64,000 nt of DNA from UMGS692 sp963653425 (lineage in GTDB: Bacteria > Bacillota > Clostridia > Christensenellales > CAG-314), in the NCBI GenBank assembly GCA_963653425.1, contig CAVJWC010000007.1, positions 5,465 to 69,464 of the forward strand. Direction: 5' to 3'. The notes beneath the pieces are model-generated. The model was not told where the DNA came from. It saw only the letters and a program-made list of their open reading frames with translations, and searched no databases. The first letter of the stretch is position 1. Every line of letters begins with the position of its first letter. Shown piece by piece: positions 1-7,297 of the stretch. Position numbers and translations under genes: made by a program.

Positions 1-6
1 AATAAC

Positions 7-396
7 GTGGCTCAGAAAAAAGTTATAAGAAAAAAGAAAGAGATGCGTCGCGTAGACAAAGGTCAGGCGCACATTCACGCATCTTTCAATAATACTATCG
101 TCACCATCACGGACGCTAACGGAAACGCTTTGAGCTGGTCTTCCGCAGGAAGTCTCGGTTTCAGAGGTTCCAGAAAGAGCACTGCGTTCGCTGCACAGCA
201 GGCTGCCGAAATCGCCGCAAAGGGCGCGAAAGAATACGGACTTCGTTCGGTTGAAGTTTTCGTAAAAGGCCCCGGTCAGGGACGTGAATCGGCAATCAGA
301 GCATTACAGACGGCTGAAATCGAAGTTACGATGATCAAGGACGTTTCGCCCATACCTCACAACGGTTGCCGTCCGCCCAAACGCAGAAGAATTTAG
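7..396 (+). CDS. rpsK: 30S ribosomal protein S11
   Basis: The 129-residue product is small subunit protein S11, which sits on the platform of the 30S subunit near the mRNA exit and the Shine-Dalgarno helix. The conserved core (HIHASFNNTIVTITD near the N-terminus, KGPGQGRESAIRAL in the middle, IPHNGCRPPKRRR at the C-terminus) is complete and the length is normal for the family. It starts at GTG six bases into the window, so its ribosome binding site lies outside. It is followed 14 bases later by rpsD, then rpoA and rplQ, the usual end of the alpha operon. Identification is certain. Confidence 0.98.
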   Translation: MAQKKVIRKKKEMRRVDKGQAHIHASFNNTIVTITDANGNALSWSSAGSLGFRGSRKSTAFAAQQAAEIAAKGAKEYGLRSVEVFVKGPGQGRESAIRALQTAEIEVTMIKDVSPIPHNGCRPPKRRRI

Positions 397-410
397 GAGG
401 ATAGTGTAAT

Positions 411-1037
411 ATGGCAAGATATACAGAAGCCGATTGCCGTCTGTGCAGACGCGAAGGCTGTAAATTATTTTTGAAAGGCGACAGATGCTTCTCCGGCAAA
501 TGCGCTTTCACGAGAAGACCCGCCGCTCCCGGTCAGCACGGTGCGGCAAGAAAGAAGACCAGCGAATATTATTCTCAGCTTCGTGAAAAACAGAAGACCA
601 AGAGAATCTACGGTCTGTGCGAAAAACAGTTCCACGGATACTATCTCGAAGCCGACAGAATGAAGGGCGTTACCGGTGCGAATATGCTTATCCTTCTCGA
701 AATGAGACTCGATAACGTAGTATACCGTATGGGTATCGGCGCAAGCCGCAGTCAGTCCCGTCAGCTCGTTTGCCACGGTCACATCACCGTAAACGGCAAG
801 AGAGTTGATATTCCTTCCTATATAGTAAAGGCAGGAGACGAAATCGCCGTTAAAGAAAACAAGAGAGATAATAAGTTCTTCTCCGAAGTTAAGGAAATGA
901 AGAAGTCGGGAAATCTTCCCAAATGGCTTGATTTCAATCCTGAAACGCTTTCGGGCAAAGTTCTCGCTAAACCCGAACGTGCAGACATAGATCTTAATAT
1001 CGAGGAGCGTATGATCGTTGAATTGTACTCCAAGTAA
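411..1037 (+). CDS. rpsD: 30S ribosomal protein S4, zinc-binding (C+) form
   Basis: S4 is a primary 16S rRNA binder that nucleates assembly of the 30S body, and in many bacteria it also represses its own operon. The 208-residue protein has cysteines 9, 12, 26 and 31 spaced as in the zinc-binding form of S4, and an S4 RNA-binding domain around residues 95-155 (MRLDNVVYRMG, HITVNGKRVDIPSY). A strong site (AGGAGG) lies just before the ATG. It is co-transcribed with rpsK and rpoA. No feature is unusual for Clostridia. Confidence 0.98.
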   Translation: MARYTEADCRLCRREGCKLFLKGDRCFSGKCAFTRRPAAPGQHGAARKKTSEYYSQLREKQKTKRIYGLCEKQFHGYYLEADRMKGVTGANMLILLEMRLDNVVYRMGIGASRSQSRQLVCHGHITVNGKRVDIPSYIVKAGDEIAVKENKRDNKFFSEVKEMKKSGNLPKWLDFNPETLSGKVLAKPERADIDLNIEERMIVELYSK

Positions 1038-1100
1038 TAACGGAACTTCAAAACTGCTTAAAGCGCAAGTTCAATTATAAAAAAGGAGGAACAAAGTCCA

Positions 1101-2081
1101 ATGATGGAAATCGAAAAGCCGAGAATGACCGTAGAGGAACAGGGCGACAACAATTACAGCGAATGTAAGGTAATAGTCGAACCGTTGGAACGCGGATTCG
1201 GCGTCACGCTCGGAAACGCACTCAGAAGAGTTCTTCTTTCTTCGCTTCCGGGAGTCGCATGCGTAGGCATTAACATCGAAGGAGTCAAAAACGAATTTTC
1301 AACGATAGAAGGCGTAAGAGAGGACGTTACGGAGATAATCCTTAATATCAAGAGGCTTGCGCTCAAAACGTCGGTAACGGACAGAGATTCGTCCTTCCGC
1401 AGAACGGTTACTATCGATAAAGAAGGACCGTGCGTCGTAAGAGCGAAAGACATCATCACCGACGCCGATATCGAAATTCTGAAACCGGAGTCGTATATCT
1501 GCGAAATAGATAACGGCGGCCATCTCAGAATGGAACTGACAATAGGTTGTGGCAGAGGTTACGTTTCTGCCGAGAAAAATAAAGAAATCAACAAAGAATT
1601 GAAGCTGAACTACCCGATCGGCTTTATCCCCATCGATTCCATTTACACTCCGGTGGAAAATGCGAATTATCTCATCGAAAGCGCGCGAGTAGGTCAGAGC
1701 ATAGATTACGACAAACTTACTCTTACGGTTAAAACCAACGGCGCTTTTACGGGAAGGGATATTCTCAGTCTTGCGGCAAAGATTCTCAACGAGCATATCA
1801 ATATGTTCGTGGAACTTTCCGATATGGGCGGTCTGCAGATTCTTACCGGAAGGGAAGAAGATTCGCAGACGAGAGTTCTCGAAAAGCCCATAGAGGATAT
1901 GGATCTTTCCGTTCGTTCCTTCAACTGCCTGAAACGTGCGGGAATCGTTACCATTCAGGATTTGACGAGAAAGACCGAGGAAGATATGCTCAAGGTTCGT
2001 AATCTGGGTAGAAAATCGTTAGACGAAGTTATCGAAAAACTGCGTGAATACGGCTTATCACTCAGCAAAAATGACGAGTAA
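1101..2081 (+). CDS. rpoA: DNA-directed RNA polymerase alpha subunit
   Basis: Alpha forms the dimer that starts assembly of RNA polymerase and contacts activators and UP elements through its C-terminal domain. The 326-residue protein has the N-terminal assembly domain (residues about 1-235, including the ERGFGVTLGNALRRVLLSSLPG segment) and the helix-hairpin-helix C-terminal domain (about 255-320, ending NLGRKSLDEVIEKL). A perfect AAGGAGG sits before the start. A second in-frame ATG directly follows the first, so the start may be one codon later. It lies between rpsD and rplQ as in nearly all Bacillota. Confidence 0.98.
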   Translation: MMEIEKPRMTVEEQGDNNYSECKVIVEPLERGFGVTLGNALRRVLLSSLPGVACVGINIEGVKNEFSTIEGVREDVTEIILNIKRLALKTSVTDRDSSFRRTVTIDKEGPCVVRAKDIITDADIEILKPESYICEIDNGGHLRMELTIGCGRGYVSAEKNKEINKELKLNYPIGFIPIDSIYTPVENANYLIESARVGQSIDYDKLTLTVKTNGAFTGRDILSLAAKILNEHINMFVELSDMGGLQILTGREEDSQTRVLEKPIEDMDLSVRSFNCLKRAGIVTIQDLTRKTEEDMLKVRNLGRKSLDEVIEKLREYGLSLSKNDE

Positions 2082-2100
2082 TCGCAGGAGGATATAGATC

Positions 2101-2601
2101 ATGCAACGTAAATTAGGAAAAGCAACCGATCAGAGAATGGCGTTGCTTAAAAATCAGGTTTCCGCTTTCTTGTGGTACGGCAAGCTCGACACGACTTTTG
2201 CCCGCGCTAAAGAAATTCAGAAACTCGCCGAGAAATATATAACCATGGCTGCTAAGACTTATACCGACGTAGTCAAGGTAGAAAAAGAAAGAATCGTAGA
2301 CGGTAAACCCGTTAAAGTAGAAGTAGTGAACGACGGTAAGGATAAGCTCGCCGTAAGAAGAATTCTTATGGCTGAACTCAACGACCTTCAGGAAGTTCCC
2401 GAATTCAAAGAAAAGAAGAGAGATTTCGAACGCAGAACGGCTGACGTAAATCACCCGCTTATCGAAAAGATCTTCAACGAATACGCTCCCAAATACGCTC
2501 AGAAAGCAGCAGACGGCGCAAACGGCGGTTATACCGCTATTTATAAGCTCGGTCCCCGTAAGGGCGACGCTGCCGAAATGGCTGTTATACAGCTTCTGTA
2601 A
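2101..2601 (+). CDS. rplQ: 50S ribosomal protein L17, with an internal insertion
   Basis: L17 is a large subunit protein near the polypeptide exit tunnel. The N-terminal part (KLGKATDQRMALLKN, residues 4-18) and C-terminal part (EKIFNEYAPKYA then GGYTAIYKLGPRKGDAAEM) match the family. The protein has 166 residues, against roughly 113-130 in most bacteria. The extra 35-40 residues lie between about residues 52 and 115 and are rich in charged residues. The reading frame is intact and the family ends flank the insertion cleanly, so it looks like a lineage-specific extension and not an error. It is the last gene of the operon and is followed by a clear terminator. Confidence 0.96.
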   Translation: MQRKLGKATDQRMALLKNQVSAFLWYGKLDTTFARAKEIQKLAEKYITMAAKTYTDVVKVEKERIVDGKPVKVEVVNDGKDKLAVRRILMAELNDLQEVPEFKEKKRDFERRTADVNHPLIEKIFNEYAPKYAQKAADGANGGYTAIYKLGPRKGDAAEMAVIQLL

Positions 2602-2622
2602 GAGGAGCAATTTACTTAGTGC

Positions 2623-2660
2623 AAAAGAACCTTTTTCTATGTGAAAGAGGTTCTTTTTTT
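2623..2660 (+). terminator. Intrinsic terminator of the alpha operon
   Basis: A 15-bp stem (left arm 2623-2637, right arm 2643-2657, one G-U pair) with a TATGT loop runs directly into a T tract 22 bases after the rplQ stop codon. Confidence 0.9.
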
Positions 2661-3074
2661 GTGTGTCGTTCCGTTCTTTATAACCGATTATTTTTACGGA
2701 AATAAATGGGTTTAGCCTGCGCTTTACTTCATCGTACATAGATATCGTTCCGTTCGTTATGGCTGATATTCGGTAACGAATGGGTTTAACCGTCGTTAAG
2801 TTTTCCCCGTTTCGGGTCTTTTTCTTATTCTTTTCGGGAAGGACGGTTTTGTCCCTTAATCGTCTGCTTTATTGCGTGAAATTCCGTTGCTTTCTGTCGT
2901 GAAATTTCGTTGCTTTCTTTTATGAAATATGTTACAATGAGTTAGCAGCCTTTTGCAAAGAATACGTTTTTTGTAACCGCAAAAGTCTTTTCGTTACGGC
3001 AGAGAGTTTTAATAGCCGTAACCGAAACGCACGAATAATCGGAATAAAATATTAGCCGAGGAGGCATTTTAATA
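2661..3074. other. Intergenic region: repeat fragment and leader of the aminotransferase gene
   Basis: No gene is seen here. Bases about 2666-2740 resemble the left arm of the ~220-bp inverted-repeat element found in full at 5363-5584. A good promoter lies at 2910-2938. The resulting leader of about 130 bases holds two mutually exclusive short hairpins, one of them GTTACGGC (2993-3000) pairing with GCCGTAAC (3015-3022). No known riboswitch was recognised. Confidence 0.6.
2910..2938 (+). promoter_or_regulatory. Sigma-A type promoter for the aminotransferase
   Basis: TTGCTT (2910-2915), a 17-base spacer and TACAAT (2933-2938) point toward the gene starting at 3075. Confidence 0.7.
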
Positions 3075-4247
3075 ATGGAAAAATTTTTGTCCAAAAACGT
3101 TGAAGCAATACCGCAGAGCGGAATAAGACGCTTTTTTGACCTTATTCAGGGCAATAACGATTGTCTTGCTCTCGTAGTCGGCGAACCCGATTTCAAAACG
3201 CCCGACCACATAAGAGACGCCGCCGTGGAAGCCATTCGCGAAGGAAAGACCAAGTACACGTCCAACTGGGGACTTTTAGAGCTGAGAAAGAACGTTTCCC
3301 GTTATCTCGAAGAACGTTTCTGCGTTGCGTATAACTACGATAACGAAATTATGATGACGATTGGCGCAAGCGAAGCCATCGACCTTGCTTTGCGTTCTCT
3401 TATAGAACCCGGGGACGAAGTTCTTATTCCCGATCCCGCTTACGTTGCTTATTCGCCATGCACGCTTCTCAATTACGGCGTTCCAAAAGTCGTAAAGACC
3501 TTTGAAAGCGACGGATTCAAGCTTACCGCGGAAAATCTCGAAAAAGAAATTACCGATAAAACCAAAGTAGTCATTCTGCCCTATCCGTCCAATCCCACGG
3601 GCGCGATTATGACCGAAGACGAACTCAGACCCATAGCCGACGTTATAATAAAGCACGATCTCGTTTGTATAAGCGACGAAATCTACGGCGAACTTACCTA
3701 CGGAAGAAGACACTTCTCGATAGCCGCTCTTCCCGGAATGAAAGAAAGAACCGTGCTTATCTCGGGCTTTTCCAAGTCTTTCGCAATGACGGGTTGGAGA
3801 GTGGGTTTTGCCTGCGGTGACAACGCGCTTTTAAGACAGATGATAAAGATTCGTCAGTTCACGACGGTTTGTCCCGCAACCATGGCTCAGTACGCCTGCA
3901 TAGAGGCTCTCGAAGGCGGTTTTAAGAACGATTTCGCCGACGTCGAGTATATGCGCGAAAAATACGACGAACGCCGTAAATTGATGTATACCGAGCTTAA
4001 TTCCATAGGTCTTAAAGCCTTCGAACCTCAGGGCGCGTTCTATATCTTCCCCAACGTTTCGGTAACGGGACTTGACGGCATGGAATTCGCGCTTAAAATT
4101 CTCGAAGAAAAGAAAGTCGCGATGGTTCCCGGAAGCGCGTTCGGCGAATTCGGCAAAAACAACGTCCGTATAAGTTACGCGTATTCCATAGACAACCTCA
4201 AACAAGGTCTCGAACTTATCAGACAGTTCGTGGACTGCCACAGATAA
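3075..4247 (+). CDS. PLP-dependent aminotransferase, class I fold
   Basis: This 390-residue protein is a fold-type I pyridoxal phosphate aminotransferase of the aspartate/aromatic group (AspC/PatA-like). The cofactor lysine is probably K234 in SGFSKSFAMTGWR. Other conserved parts are the PDPAYVAY and YPSNPTGAIM segments and the C-terminal VRISYAYS arginine. The enzyme would exchange an amino group between an amino acid and a 2-oxo acid in the cytoplasm. The substrate cannot be read from the sequence; aspartate, alanine or aromatic amino acids are all possible. AGGAGG precedes the ATG. It is a single-gene unit with its own promoter, not part of a biosynthetic operon here. Confidence 0.9.
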   Translation: MEKFLSKNVEAIPQSGIRRFFDLIQGNNDCLALVVGEPDFKTPDHIRDAAVEAIREGKTKYTSNWGLLELRKNVSRYLEERFCVAYNYDNEIMMTIGASEAIDLALRSLIEPGDEVLIPDPAYVAYSPCTLLNYGVPKVVKTFESDGFKLTAENLEKEITDKTKVVILPYPSNPTGAIMTEDELRPIADVIIKHDLVCISDEIYGELTYGRRHFSIAALPGMKERTVLISGFSKSFAMTGWRVGFACGDNALLRQMIKIRQFTTVCPATMAQYACIEALEGGFKNDFADVEYMREKYDERRKLMYTELNSIGLKAFEPQGAFYIFPNVSVTGLDGMEFALKILEEKKVAMVPGSAFGEFGKNNVRISYAYSIDNLKQGLELIRQFVDCHR

Positions 4248-4713
4248 AACAACTCCGATAAGCAAATTGAGCCTGCAAGTAAAACGGGTCTTACCTTTCG
4301 TTAACGCAAGCAATCGAACCTTGCTCTTTAATGTAAGTAAATAAAGCGTTATTTTCGTTGACGAAAGAAGCCGAGCCTTGCTTTTTAACGCAAGCGAAAC
4401 CAAACGTTACTTTCGATAACATAAGCAAACGTTAACATAGGCAAAGTCGGGTTTTACCTTTTATTGACTAAAAACCGGGTATTCCGTTCGGACGCGCTTA
4501 CCGCAACAGAGGCGCGTTACGAACGGAACGCCCGATGGGCTTAAAGGAAGTTTAAGGAAGCGTTGCGTTCTTTATCGCTATCAGCGCAGCTATACGATTT
4601 TCAATTCGATAAAAACGTGTCGGCTACGAGCGCGAAGCGTTTTTACGTAAAGGAGCGTCCGTCAAAAGCTAAATTAAAGTTCTGAATTTCGCCTTAAAAA
4701 TCAAAAAAAACAG
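4248..4713. other. Intergenic region with degenerate repeats and a long hairpin
   Basis: No gene is seen. About 4283-4440 holds at least four degenerate units of roughly 29 bp with cores such as CTTGCTTTTTAACGCAAGC. Bases 4476-4534 form an imperfect ~20-bp stem (GGG..TTCCGTTCG..ACGCGC against its complement) that could end transcription from upstream, although no long T tract follows. About 4558-4660 resembles the right half of the inverted-repeat element, in reverse orientation. Confidence 0.6.
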
Positions 4714-4742
4714 TTGACAGAACGGCTTAAATGTTGTATTAT
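4714..4742 (+). promoter_or_regulatory. Promoter of the tRNA cluster
   Basis: A consensus TTGACA (4714-4719), 17-base spacer and TATTAT (4737-4742) lie about 40 bases before the first tRNA, as expected for a strong stable-RNA promoter. Confidence 0.85.
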
Positions 4743-4780
4743 TAACAGGCTTTCAAGAGGTTGGAAGACAAGAGCGGATA

Positions 4781-4856
4781 CGGGGTGTGGCGCAGTTGGT
4801 AGCGCGCGTGGTTTGGGACCATGAGGCCGCAAGTTCGAGTCTTGTCACCCCGACCA
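4781..4856 (+). tRNA. tRNA-Pro (TGG)
   Basis: The acceptor stem CGGGGTG pairs with CACCCCG, the loop TTTGGGA carries anticodon TGG, the T loop is GTTCGAG, and CCA is encoded. It is the first of six tightly packed tRNA genes. Confidence 0.95.
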
Positions 4857-4866
4857 AAACAGGAAA

Positions 4867-4943
4867 GGGCCTTTAGCTCAGTTGGTTAGAGCGGTCGGCT
4901 CATAACCGATTGGTCCGGGGTTCAAGTCCCTGAAGGCCCACCA
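4867..4943 (+). tRNA. tRNA with CAT anticodon (Ile2 lysidine type or elongator Met)
   Basis: The acceptor stem GGGCCTT pairs with AAGGCCC and CCA is encoded. The loop CTCATAA gives anticodon CAT. It is not initiator tRNA because the first acceptor pair is G-C. C-G pairs at positions 4-69 and 5-68 are the acceptor stem determinants known for TilS, which makes tRNA-Ile(k2CAU), so Ile2 is favoured over elongator Met. This assignment is an inference. Confidence 0.85.
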
Positions 4944-4968
4944 AAAATTCATAAACCGCTTAAATAGT

Positions 4969-5045
4969 GGCCTGGTAGTTCAGATGGTTAGAACGCTAGC
5001 CTGTCACGCTAGAGGTCGAGGGTTCGAGCCCCTTCCAGGTCGCCA
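4969..5045 (+). tRNA. tRNA-Asp (GTC)
   Basis: Acceptor stem GGCCTGG pairs with CCAGGTC (one G-U), the loop CTGTCAC gives anticodon GTC, the discriminator is G as expected for Asp, and CCA is encoded. Confidence 0.95.
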
Positions 5046-5052
5046 TTTTTTT

Positions 5053-5128
5053 GCTTCGGTAGCTCAGTCGGTAGAGCAGGGGATTGAAAATCCCCGTGTC
5101 GGTGGTTCAAGTCCGCCCCGAAGCACCA
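5053..5128 (+). tRNA. tRNA-Phe (GAA)
   Basis: Acceptor stem GCTTCGG pairs with CCGAAGC, the loop TTGAAAA gives anticodon GAA, the discriminator is A and CCA is encoded. Confidence 0.95.
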
Positions 5129-5152
5129 GCGAAAGCTGCTGAAGACAAAGCT

Positions 5153-5229
5153 GCTAGTGTAGCTCAACTAGGCAGAGCAGCTGATTTGTAATCAGCAGGT
5201 TGCCGGTTCGATTCCGGCCACTAGCTCCA
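5153..5229 (+). tRNA. tRNA-Thr (TGT)
   Basis: Acceptor stem GCTAGTG pairs with CACTAGC, the loop TTTGTAA gives anticodon TGT, the T loop is GTTCGAT and CCA is encoded. Confidence 0.95.
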
Positions 5230-5238
5230 TTATGTAAT

Positions 5239-5323
<85 letters not shown>

Positions 5324-5324
5324 A

Positions 5325-5358
5325 AACCGATAGATTCTTTCGAGTCTGTCGGTTTTTT
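5325..5358 (+). terminator. Intrinsic terminator of the tRNA cluster
   Basis: A 13-bp stem starting AACCGATAGA and closing TCTGTCGGTT with a TTTC loop is followed by six T residues, directly after tRNA-Tyr. Confidence 0.9.
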
Positions 5359-5362
5359 CTTT

Positions 5363-5584
5363 GCATTCCGTTCTTTATAAATAATTATTTTTACGGGAAT
5401 AAATCGGTTTATCCTTCGTTAAACTCCCTCGCACGTACCTGCAGTACGCTCTCGGTCGTTTGCCTTGTCTAAACTAAACCCTTACGGGCGATTTCTTCCG
5501 CGTAAAAACGCTACGCGCCGCAGCTACTTGTTTTTAGTGAATAAAAACGGTTACTGCGGTAATTATTTATAAAGAACGTAATGC
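5363..5584. repeat. MITE-like inverted-repeat element, full copy A (222 bp)
   Basis: The ends are 25-bp terminal inverted repeats that differ at one position; the left end begins GCATTCCGTTCTTTATAAAT and the right end is its near-perfect complement. The interior has no gene. A second full copy in opposite orientation lies at 53544-53763 and the two can be aligned along their whole length at roughly 80 percent by eye, with shared blocks such as CTAAACTAAACCCTT and CGTAAAAACGCTACGCGCC. No target duplication is obvious. A structured RNA is an alternative explanation. Confidence 0.75.
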
Positions 5585-5665
5585 TTAGCCTTCCGATTTC
5601 TTTTTTCGTAATTTCGGTTTACTTCCGTCGGATTTTACGTTTTTCTCGGTTTTACGTGTATTTTC

Positions 5666-5694
5666 TTGCGGAATTTTTTCTTTTGTGGTAAAAT
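5666..5694 (+). promoter_or_regulatory. Promoter of the DUF3089 lipoprotein gene
   Basis: TTGCGG (5666-5671), 17 bases, TAAAAT (5689-5694). It gives a leader of about 205 bases. Confidence 0.65.
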
Positions 5695-5700
5695 AGCAAC

Positions 5701-5907
5701 GTGATTTTGCGCAATATATCGGCAGGCGCGGTTTAGCGCAGGCTGTGAAGCGGTTGAAACTTAACCGTCAGCTGTCAAGTTTGAGCTTTACGCCGAGCCG
5801 TAAAGCGTTGAAACGTACCTTACGGTTGTAAGGTTGCGTTTTGTGCTTATATAAGCAGGGTATATCTGCGTTTGTCACGATAACGAAATCCAAAAGGAGG
5901 ATGAGAT
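5701..5907 (+). promoter_or_regulatory. Structured 5' leader of the DUF3089 gene
   Basis: Several perfect small hairpins follow one another: GCGC/GCGC at 5726-5739, CGGTT/AACCG at 5751-5767, GCTTTACG/CGTAAAGC at 5785-5806, ACCTTAC/GTAAGGT at 5817-5834, and the palindrome GCTTATATAAGC at 5845-5856. The motif AAGCGGTTGAAAC at 5748-5760 recurs in variant form at about 5804-5814. It matches no riboswitch class I recognise. The ribosome binding site AAAAGGAGG lies at its end. Confidence 0.45.
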
Positions 5908-6909
5908 ATGAAAACGAGTACGAACAGGCGCGTTCTTTTAGCGTTGATTTTGCTGGTGACGGCAGTGGTTTTATCGGGCTGTCTGTATATCGGAAAACTG
6001 CACGAAACGGACGTCGATTGGAGTTTACGGGAAAATTGGGCGTTTTTTGGCGACGGCGAAAACAAAGAGGCGGATTTGTTTATAATCTGTCCGACGGTCG
6101 ATATGGGCAAAGGCGGAAACTACAATATGGATATGACTAACGCCAAAAGAAGAGCAAGTTTCATCGGCGCGCTCAATATGGAAAAGGGCATTTACGACGA
6201 AGTCTGCAGTATTTACGCACCTTTTTACCGTCAGGCGACCTTTCCCGTCTATTATATGTCCGAGGAAGAATCCCAAACCTATTTCGATATAGCTTATAAC
6301 GACGTTGCGTCGGCTTTCGAGTATTATATGCTCAACGTAAACGACGGCAGACCTTTTATTCTGGCGGGCTTTTCTCAAGGTTCGCAGATGGCTCTTCGTC
6401 TTCTCGAAGAATACGCGGACAAGTCTTTTTACAGCCGTAATCTCATCGCGGCTTATCTTATCGGATGGAGAGTTACGGACGAAGACCTCGAAACCTATTC
6501 GCATATAAAAATGGCTGAAGGAGAAAGCGACACGGGCGTTATAATCGCCTTTAACAGCGAAGATCCCGATATTACGGAATCTCTTATAGTTCCCGCGAAC
6601 GTAAAAACTTACGCGATAAATCCGCTTAACTGGAAAACCGACTCTACCCAAGCCGACAAATCGCTCAATAAAGGCGCATGCTTCGTGGATTATTCGGGCA
6701 TAGTCAGCGAAATCAAAGAGTTCTGCGGAGCTTATATCGATCCCGTGAGAGGAACGCTTAAAGTCGTGGGCGTAGATTCGTCAAAGTACCCCGGCTCGCT
6801 TTTCCCCGACGGAATTTACCATATTTACGATTATCAGTTCTTTTACAGAAACCTTCAGGAAAACGTTAAAGTAAGAACGCAGGCTTTCCTGAACAAACGC
6901 GCCGCTTAA
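5908..6909 (+). CDS. DUF3089 alpha/beta hydrolase-like lipoprotein
   Basis: The 333-residue protein begins with a lipoprotein signal (lipobox LSGC, lipidated C25), so it is likely anchored outside the cell membrane. The body resembles the DUF3089 family, which has an alpha/beta hydrolase fold: the strand DLFIICPTVD, and the nucleophile elbow GFSQGS with S156 as the predicted catalytic serine. The histidine near the C-terminus (YHIYDYQFF) could complete the triad. The substrate is unknown; an esterase or lipase-like role is an inference. It stands alone behind its own promoter and long leader and ends in a hairpin with T tract. Confidence 0.8.
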   Translation: MKTSTNRRVLLALILLVTAVVLSGCLYIGKLHETDVDWSLRENWAFFGDGENKEADLFIICPTVDMGKGGNYNMDMTNAKRRASFIGALNMEKGIYDEVCSIYAPFYRQATFPVYYMSEEESQTYFDIAYNDVASAFEYYMLNVNDGRPFILAGFSQGSQMALRLLEEYADKSFYSRNLIAAYLIGWRVTDEDLETYSHIKMAEGESDTGVIIAFNSEDPDITESLIVPANVKTYAINPLNWKTDSTQADKSLNKGACFVDYSGIVSEIKEFCGAYIDPVRGTLKVVGVDSSKYPGSLFPDGIYHIYDYQFFYRNLQENVKVRTQAFLNKRAA

Positions 6910-7058
6910 CGAGCGTCGGAAGATAATCCGAACATAGCGAAAAGCAACCCGAACGCAATCCAACACGAACGGTAAGCAACGAGCGAAAGGGCGATAACCC
7001 GACGTTAAGCGCTACGGATAAGGCGGACGGAAAGGAGTAAATCTTAACGTTTGCGATA

Positions 7059-7108
7059 AAAAACACGGACAGACGGAACGCAAACGTCGTGTTTTCGTTT
7101 TTAATTGA
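7059..7108 (+). terminator. Terminator of the DUF3089 gene
   Basis: AAAACACGGAC pairs with GTCGTGTTTT (one bulge) and is followed by CGTTTTT. Confidence 0.6.
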
Positions 7109-7113
7109 CCTTT

Positions 7114-7147
7114 AAGGCGGAGGAACTTTTGTTTCCCCGCCTTTTTC
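7114..7147 (+). terminator. Second intrinsic terminator
   Basis: AAGGCGGAGGAA pairs with TTTCCCCGCCTT (internal mismatches) around a short loop and is followed by TTT. Confidence 0.65.
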
Positions 7148-7148
7148 G

Positions 7149-7177
7149 TTGCCAAGAAAACAAATTCGTGGTATAAT
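7149..7177 (+). promoter_or_regulatory. Promoter of the lipoprotein gene at 7298
   Basis: TTGCCA (7149-7154), 17 bases, TATAAT (7172-7177). Its -35 box begins at the end of the preceding terminator. Confidence 0.75.
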
Positions 7178-7297
7178 GCAAACGTATAGCCTCTAAAATC
7201 CGACGGTACGCGTCCGAGCGCGTTATGCTTCAGAACGCGGACGTTGCGGTTAATCGCTGAGCCGATAGCTACGGCTTGAAAAGACAGGAGATTTTTT

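Larger units (their letters stand above)
6910..7297. other. Intergenic region between two lipoprotein genes
   Basis: No gene is seen. The first 110 bases hold degenerate short repeats rich in CGAA and AACCCGAAC. Two terminators (7059-7108 and 7114-7147) and a promoter (7149-7177) follow. The remaining leader of about 115 bases shows nothing recognised. Confidence 0.55.
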
